From a virus: a stretch of 64,000 bases of DNA. Below the pieces are notes generated by a model, which worked only from the letters and a program-made list of their open reading frames with translations, was not told the origin of the DNA and made no database searches. Shown here piece by piece: positions 57,984 to 64,000 of this stretch. Both the position numbers and the translations under genes were made by a program. How positions within the stretch are numbered: the stretch's first letter is position 1; each line of letters starts with the position of its first letter. The stretch covers positions 1-64,000 of the IMG/VR virus record IMGVR_UViG_3300044825_000698. The stretch is one strand, 5' to 3'.

Positions 57984-58874
57984 TTAAGATTCTAGGAACC
58001 ATTCCATAGCATAAAATCCATCATGCACGGTTAGGCTGTTCTGTATCCAAGTACTTTGCTCAGTAACTTTAGCAGGACGGAATAGTTCTTCTAGTTGGTC
58101 TATGGGGATAAGCGTACTCATGTCACACTGGATCGTCAAATCTAATGACCTTTGTAGTTTGTTATTTTTTACACAATTAAACCATTGACTTCCTGGGAAG
58201 TCGGTGGTATTGCGGAACCCATAGTCCAACATCAGGACTGAACCTGTGAGGTTGCGAGTTAAGTTGTGTAGCAGGTCAGCGGCTTGTTGTATCCACGGGG
58301 CTGAACCATCCATGCCTTTGATTGCTTGGAGAGTTGCAGGTATCGGTTCGTTGAGGTCATGCCATTCGTAGATGGCTGTGTCGGCAACACGGATGAATAG
58401 TTCTTGCCAACGGTCATCTCGGAAGGACACAAAACGCATTGGTTGAACATCTAGCAACTCATTGGCAAACATCACACCAAAAGCGGGAGGTTGATCTAGT
58501 TGTTGCGTCACAGCCACCTCGTCAGGAAACGATTCCTTGTACAGAGGATTTGATTCAACGGCGGTGTACCGTAAGGCTGACCGACACGCCAGGTTTTGTG
58601 CCAATAGTTTGCGGCACAGCGTTCCGTTTCCTGCGGCTATCTCATAGACGGGATACGGGTTTGGTTTGCCGAGCCGTTCCCATTCGGCGTCCAACCATTG
58701 ACCGATGCGGTCAGACAACTTGTTGTCCAGACTGACAAATGTTTCAAAGTCTTTGCCGACTCCGTTGCCTGTCTCGTAATACCCACCAGGCCCGTAAATA
58801 CGCGCCCAATAAAACTGGTCAAATCGGTACAGTCCTGGTGTCAGGTTGGTAGTTCGTTGTCTACCAGAGTCCAT
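57984..58874 (-). CDS. MidA-type SAM-dependent protein methyltransferase
   Basis: 296 aa. Signatures of the MidA/DUF185 family: FYWARIYGPGGYY, GVGKDFETFVS, SAM motif VYEIAAGNGTL (residues 76-86), ANELLDVQPMRF and SVLMLDYGFR. The bacterial and mitochondrial relatives (NDUFAF7) methylate an arginine of a protein partner. Normal length, no missing motif. Between fibre genes, so a fibre or baseplate protein is a plausible target, but a host protein also is. Overlaps the 126-aa gene by 34 bases. Confidence 0.88.
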   Translation of the reverse strand: MDSGRQRTTNLTPGLYRFDQFYWARIYGPGGYYETGNGVGKDFETFVSLDNKLSDRIGQWLDAEWERLGKPNPYPVYEIAAGNGTLCRKLLAQNLACRSALRYTAVESNPLYKESFPDEVAVTQQLDQPPAFGVMFANELLDVQPMRFVSFRDDRWQELFIRVADTAIYEWHDLNEPIPATLQAIKGMDGSAPWIQQAADLLHNLTRNLTGSVLMLDYGFRNTTDFPGSQWFNCVKNNKLQRSLDLTIQCDMSTLIPIDQLEELFRPAKVTEQSTWIQNSLTVHDGFYAMEWFLES

Positions 58875-59221
58875 GAAAGATCAGATTCATTCCATACATA
58901 AGTACCGCCATCAGTAGGACGTGGTACTGGGGGTTGCCAGTCATAGTTAGAATCAAGAGTCCAGGACGCATACGGTGGAGTTAGATTATAGAAAACGTCT
59001 ATTATTGGATCATAGTTATCACCAATATTAGCGTACTTTTTACGAAAGTTATTATTGTACGAAGTTTGAACCCACTTAGTGTCAGTACCAAATATGTTTT
59101 TACACACCTGTATACCTAGTGACTCCTGTTCTACACCGTCCTTATCCAACAAATCATCATTAGCAATGACAACAACACGTAAAACTATATTGTTGTTATC
59201 TAACTCAGCGAAGTGAGCCAT
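58841..59221 (-). CDS. widespread fibre-region protein (126 aa)
   Basis: Pattern MAHFAELDNNNIVLRVVVIA, ... KWVQTSYNNNFRKKYANIG and DVFYNLTPPYASWTLDSNYD, then WQPPVPRPTDGGTYVWNESD. I recognise this as a common protein of marine and freshwater phages. It usually lies next to fibre genes and may be a fibre component or chaperone. No enzyme motif. Confidence 0.85.
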   Translation of the reverse strand: MAHFAELDNNNIVLRVVVIANDDLLDKDGVEQESLGIQVCKNIFGTDTKWVQTSYNNNFRKKYANIGDNYDPIIDVFYNLTPPYASWTLDSNYDWQPPVPRPTDGGTYVWNESDLSWTLVDNELPT

Positions 59222-59230
59222 CAGTGTCTC

Positions 59231-60085
59231 CTATACGTTAGTTAACCAGCGTAACATCACAATGCCAGAGCCACCTGAAGTTGCACCGCCACCGCCACCA
59301 CCACCGCTAGACGGTGTTCCAGAAGTTCCAGCAGGTCCTCCACTAAAACTTCCCCCTACACCACCATTAGAACCACCGCCGCCTCCGGCCAAACCGCGAG
59401 TACCATCCCACATTGCTACATACCCAGAACCCCCTGGTCCCCCTCCACCTGGACCACTCGGTGTTGCCCCAATTGCGTTTCCTCCGATAGAGGAATAACC
59501 ACCACCACCACCACCACCACCGACAAAGGTTCGAGGTCCACCTACACGGAAAGGTGCAGGTATAAATATCGATGGTGCTCCAGTTCCTCCTGGATTACCT
59601 GCTCCAATCGCAGTAGCGCCAAGTCCAACAGTGCCGCCCCCTATGGAACCGCCTCCACCTGATGCACCAGGAGTTCCTCCTGATCCTCCTCCAACCGCTT
59701 CTAACGATCCAAAGGATGATGGTGATCCTTGTGTAGCGGGACCTGGTCCTGCCCCTCCCCCTACGGTAATAGATCGTGAAGAGGGAGCGCTTACCAGAGT
59801 TGACCCTATTACTAGACCACCGCCTCCTCCTCCTCCTCCGTCTGCAACACTTCCACCACCACCACCAACTACTATGTACTCTACATTTCGTATACCTGAT
59901 GTAAACGATACAGTTGATGCGCTACTAAAAGTTACACCAGTGTAATTACCAGCGACAAATGGTGTCCCTGATGGTGTTGGAGTCCAACTAACTGCAAATG
60001 GGGATGACGGTAACGACCAGTCACCTTGAGCAATTCGACGGTATACGTCGCTAGGGTCCCAAAGTCCAGATGTTGTTTCAGGCAT
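59231..60085 (-). CDS. glycine-rich tail-tip adhesin, second copy (284 aa)
   Basis: N-terminal anchor (GLWDPSDVYRRIAQGDWSLP), then SGTPFVAGNYTGVTFSSAST and VEYIVVGGGGGSVADGGGGG, with Gly-rich blocks to the end (GSGIVMLRWLTNV). Same architecture as the 57026 gene but a different loop sequence, consistent with a duplicated receptor-binding protein. Confidence 0.85.
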   Translation of the reverse strand: MPETTSGLWDPSDVYRRIAQGDWSLPSSPFAVSWTPTPSGTPFVAGNYTGVTFSSASTVSFTSGIRNVEYIVVGGGGGSVADGGGGGGGGLVIGSTLVSAPSSRSITVGGGAGPGPATQGSPSSFGSLEAVGGGSGGTPGASGGGGSIGGGTVGLGATAIGAGNPGGTGAPSIFIPAPFRVGGPRTFVGGGGGGGGYSSIGGNAIGATPSGPGGGGPGGSGYVAMWDGTRGLAGGGGGSNGGVGGSFSGGPAGTSGTPSSGGGGGGGATSGGSGIVMLRWLTNV

Positions 60086-60092
60086 AACTCAC

Positions 60093-60464
60093 TCAGGAAA
60101 TATCCTCGTAAGCAACGGTTACATGAATATGACCACTGCTGTTGCTGGATTTTGCCATTAGGGTGTCGCCCTCTTCAAGATATACAGGAGTTGAGTCTTT
60201 CATGAAGGCTTCATATGCGGCCAACGCTGGAATTGTGATGTTACGAGCCAGATAATAATCTACACCGCCACGGGTTATGTAGAGATCAAATCCCACGTTT
60301 ACACTAGCCCCCTCAGTATTAGCGGCCAAAACACCAGCCAATTTAAATACTTTATTAGATGCGGCGGAGTTTGCAAGTACCTGGGTAGCAGTAGCGTTGG
60401 TAAGTCGCACAAGAGCGGTCCTACCAATGATGGTTGCTACGTTTACGATATTGGGTGCGGCCAT
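60093..60464 (-). CDS. minor virion protein of the fibre region (123 aa)
   Basis: Beta-rich (NVATIIGRTALVRLTNATAT, DYYLARNITIPALAAYEAFM, YLEEGDTLMAKSSNSSGHIH). Common type in phages near fibre or capsid decoration genes; it looks like a jelly-roll-type structural protein. Unknown role. Confidence 0.76.
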   Translation of the reverse strand: MAAPNIVNVATIIGRTALVRLTNATATQVLANSAASNKVFKLAGVLAANTEGASVNVGFDLYITRGGVDYYLARNITIPALAAYEAFMKDSTPVYLEEGDTLMAKSSNSSGHIHVTVAYEDIS

Positions 60465-60473
60465 AATTATTCC

Positions 60474-60923
60474 TTATCCAAATATGAGAGATATAGCGAT
60501 TGACTGACTAGATGTTCCAGGTGGAGTCGACAATGCGGTCCATTCTAGTCCAGTTGCTGTGGCACTGTTGGCAGTTAAAACATAGCCATCTGTACCTACG
60601 GGCAGTTTACTGACGGTATCGGTGGCGGTACCCACCAGGATATCCCCCTTAGCGTCAACAACTTGTGGTGAAATGTAAATCGAAGTATCGACATTTAATG
60701 TAACCGATCCTAGGGTTCCACCGCCGGTAAGTCCAGTACCTGCAACAACCTCGGTGATGGTACCACTTGCTAGATATGGTAAGTCATCCCATACATCGGT
60801 ACCATTTCCTATTTTAAACAGACCAGTGTCTGTTTCAAAACCAAATTCACCAGATGACAGTGCAGGGTTTGCTGAAGTCCATTGAGACTCAGTTCCCCGT
60901 CTAAATTGAATTCGTACTGCCAT
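60474..60923 (-). CDS. fibre protein with Mtd-N-type start (149 aa)
   Basis: Residues 1-50 (RIQFRRGTESQWTSANPALS, GEFGFETDTGLFKIGNGTDV) match the N-terminal domain of phage receptor-binding proteins such as Mtd, a triple-helix-bundle anchor. Then a short shaft and the C-terminal tag SIAISLIFG, similar to the end of the collagen-like protein. Too short for a whole fibre; may be an adapter. Confidence 0.84.
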   Translation of the reverse strand: MAVRIQFRRGTESQWTSANPALSSGEFGFETDTGLFKIGNGTDVWDDLPYLASGTITEVVAGTGLTGGGTLGSVTLNVDTSIYISPQVVDAKGDILVGTATDTVSKLPVGTDGYVLTANSATATGLEWTALSTPPGTSSQSIAISLIFG

Positions 60924-60980
60924 ATGCCGAGTTCCTTAGGTTATCGGAGAGTGCTATTCATTTTAGCATTGACCAGCGTG

Positions 60981-63518
<2,538 letters not shown>

Positions 63519-63556
63519 TCAACTCTAGTAGATGTTATGCCCCTCAGGGCCTTATG

Positions 63557-64000
63557 TTAGCCCGTGATAACGACTCGGTATGAGTTGGTTGCCGGTGCGG
63601 ATGAGAATGAAACAGTCACGGTGTTAGTCGTCGAACGAGCAACATCAGTGAAAACAGTGTCGTAAGTTGCTACGTCGTACACCTGAACAAGTACGTCACG
63701 AGTACCGAGGTTGTGGGTAATCGTGAAGGACGTAGCCGAGTTGTCACCGATGGTCTTGGCCGCAACTCGGGCCAGAACCGGGGTGCTGGTATCAAACCCA
63801 GCGGTGGTATCGGCCAAGTTGGTACGGGCGCTGGCGGCGGTCGAAGCGCCAGTACCACCGTCGGCAACCGCAACGTCAGTACCATTCCACACACCTGTGG
63901 TGATGGTTCCTAGTGTGGTGATCGATGCCTGACCAACATAGGTGCTGGCAATGTCGATGCTGTCAGCGTTGGAAACAATACGGTCGGCGGTTCCGACGAC
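63557..64000 (-). CDS. fibre protein, C-terminal part (5' end beyond the window)
   Basis: The frame is open to the window edge at 64000, so only the last 147 residues are seen. ADRIVSNADSIDIASTYVGQ, VADGGTGASTAASARTNLAD and VLVQVYDVATYDTVFTDVAR are typical of fibre shafts and a C-terminal beta-domain. Continues the collagen-like fibre block. Confidence 0.8.
   Translation of the reverse strand, partial: VVGTADRIVSNADSIDIASTYVGQASITTLGTITTGVWNGTDVAVADGGTGASTAASARTNLADTTAGFDTSTPVLARVAAKTIGDNSATSFTITHNLGTRDVLVQVYDVATYDTVFTDVARSTTNTVTVSFSSAPATNSYRVVITG

Noticed and set aside
57120-59945. Rightward frames full of poly-proline
   Set aside because: They are antisense to the glycine-rich adhesin genes (GGN read as CCN) and have no start or ribosome site.
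60474-60923. Diversity-generating retroelement suggested by the Mtd-N-type domain
   Set aside because: No reverse transcriptase, template repeat or accessory gene is seen; this N-terminal domain is common in fibres without such elements.
63536-63560. Hairpin GCCC-CTCA-GGGC after the partial fibre gene as a terminator
   Set aside because: Only four paired bases and no U-tract; too weak to claim.

Overview
The window is a 64 kb piece of the genome of a large, strictly lytic-looking tailed bacteriophage with a contractile tail (myovirus morphology). It carries a terminase, portal, scaffold, major capsid protein, tail sheath, tail tube, tape measure and T4-like baseplate proteins (gp6-, gp25-, gp27/gpD-, LysM- and gpV-type), plus its own replisome. 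No integrase, excisionase, partition genes, rRNA or tRNA were seen. The host cannot be read from the sequence directly. Shine-Dalgarno sites of the AGGAGG type, frequent GTG starts, moderate GC and the style of many small genes would fit a phage of Actinomycetota, perhaps freshwater, but that is inference.

Layout. (1) Positions 1-22323, all leftward: accessory and replication block. Reading leftward from 22323 it holds a winged-helix initiator-like protein, a DnaC-type loader, a DnaB-like helicase, a DnaG-type primase, a SNF2-type helicase, a chain of tiny overlapping genes sharing DIVTRL/EIERLR motifs, a gp32-like ssDNA-binding protein, a family A DNA polymerase, RecA, a resolvase-like nuclease, a Cas4/RecB-like nuclease, a second chain of mini-genes, another resolvase-like nuclease, a SpoVS-family protein, a set of proline-rich or basic proteins of unknown role, and a TIM-barrel-like protein. 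(2) 22372-23715, rightward: a palindrome centred on TATAAT, then a small operon of a Dps-like mini-ferritin and four small basic proteins, ended by a strong hairpin. (3) 23860-52670, leftward: structural block. Read from the right it has terminase, unknown virion-like proteins, a metallophosphoesterase, portal, scaffold, capsid, a collar fibre, connectors, sheath, tube, tail chaperone with a probable frameshift extension, tape measure with two peptidoglycan-cleaving domains, baseplate and a holin-like protein. One short rightward gene (48402-48563) interrupts it. (4) 52724-64000, leftward: host-recognition block. It has a collagen-like fibre with Gly-Pro-Thr repeats, polyglycine adhesins, three tandem beta-rich fibre paralogues, and four modifying enzymes: a family 2 glycosyltransferase, two 2-oxoglutarate/Fe(II) oxygenases and a MidA-type methyltransferase.

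How it works together. Replication genes are tightly overlapped and probably translationally coupled. A 12-bp hairpin holds the start codon of the DNA polymerase and could be an autoregulatory translational operator, as known for T4 gp43. The structural block follows standard myovirus order. The most intriguing possibility is that the fibre block is a virion-decoration system: a collagen-like fibre made of Gly-Pro-Thr triplets with hydroxylase-like, glycosyltransferase and methyltransferase genes nearby, similar in its parts to the hydroxylated, O-glycosylated BclA filaments of Bacillus spores.

All functions are assigned by reading motifs and gene order, without database searches.
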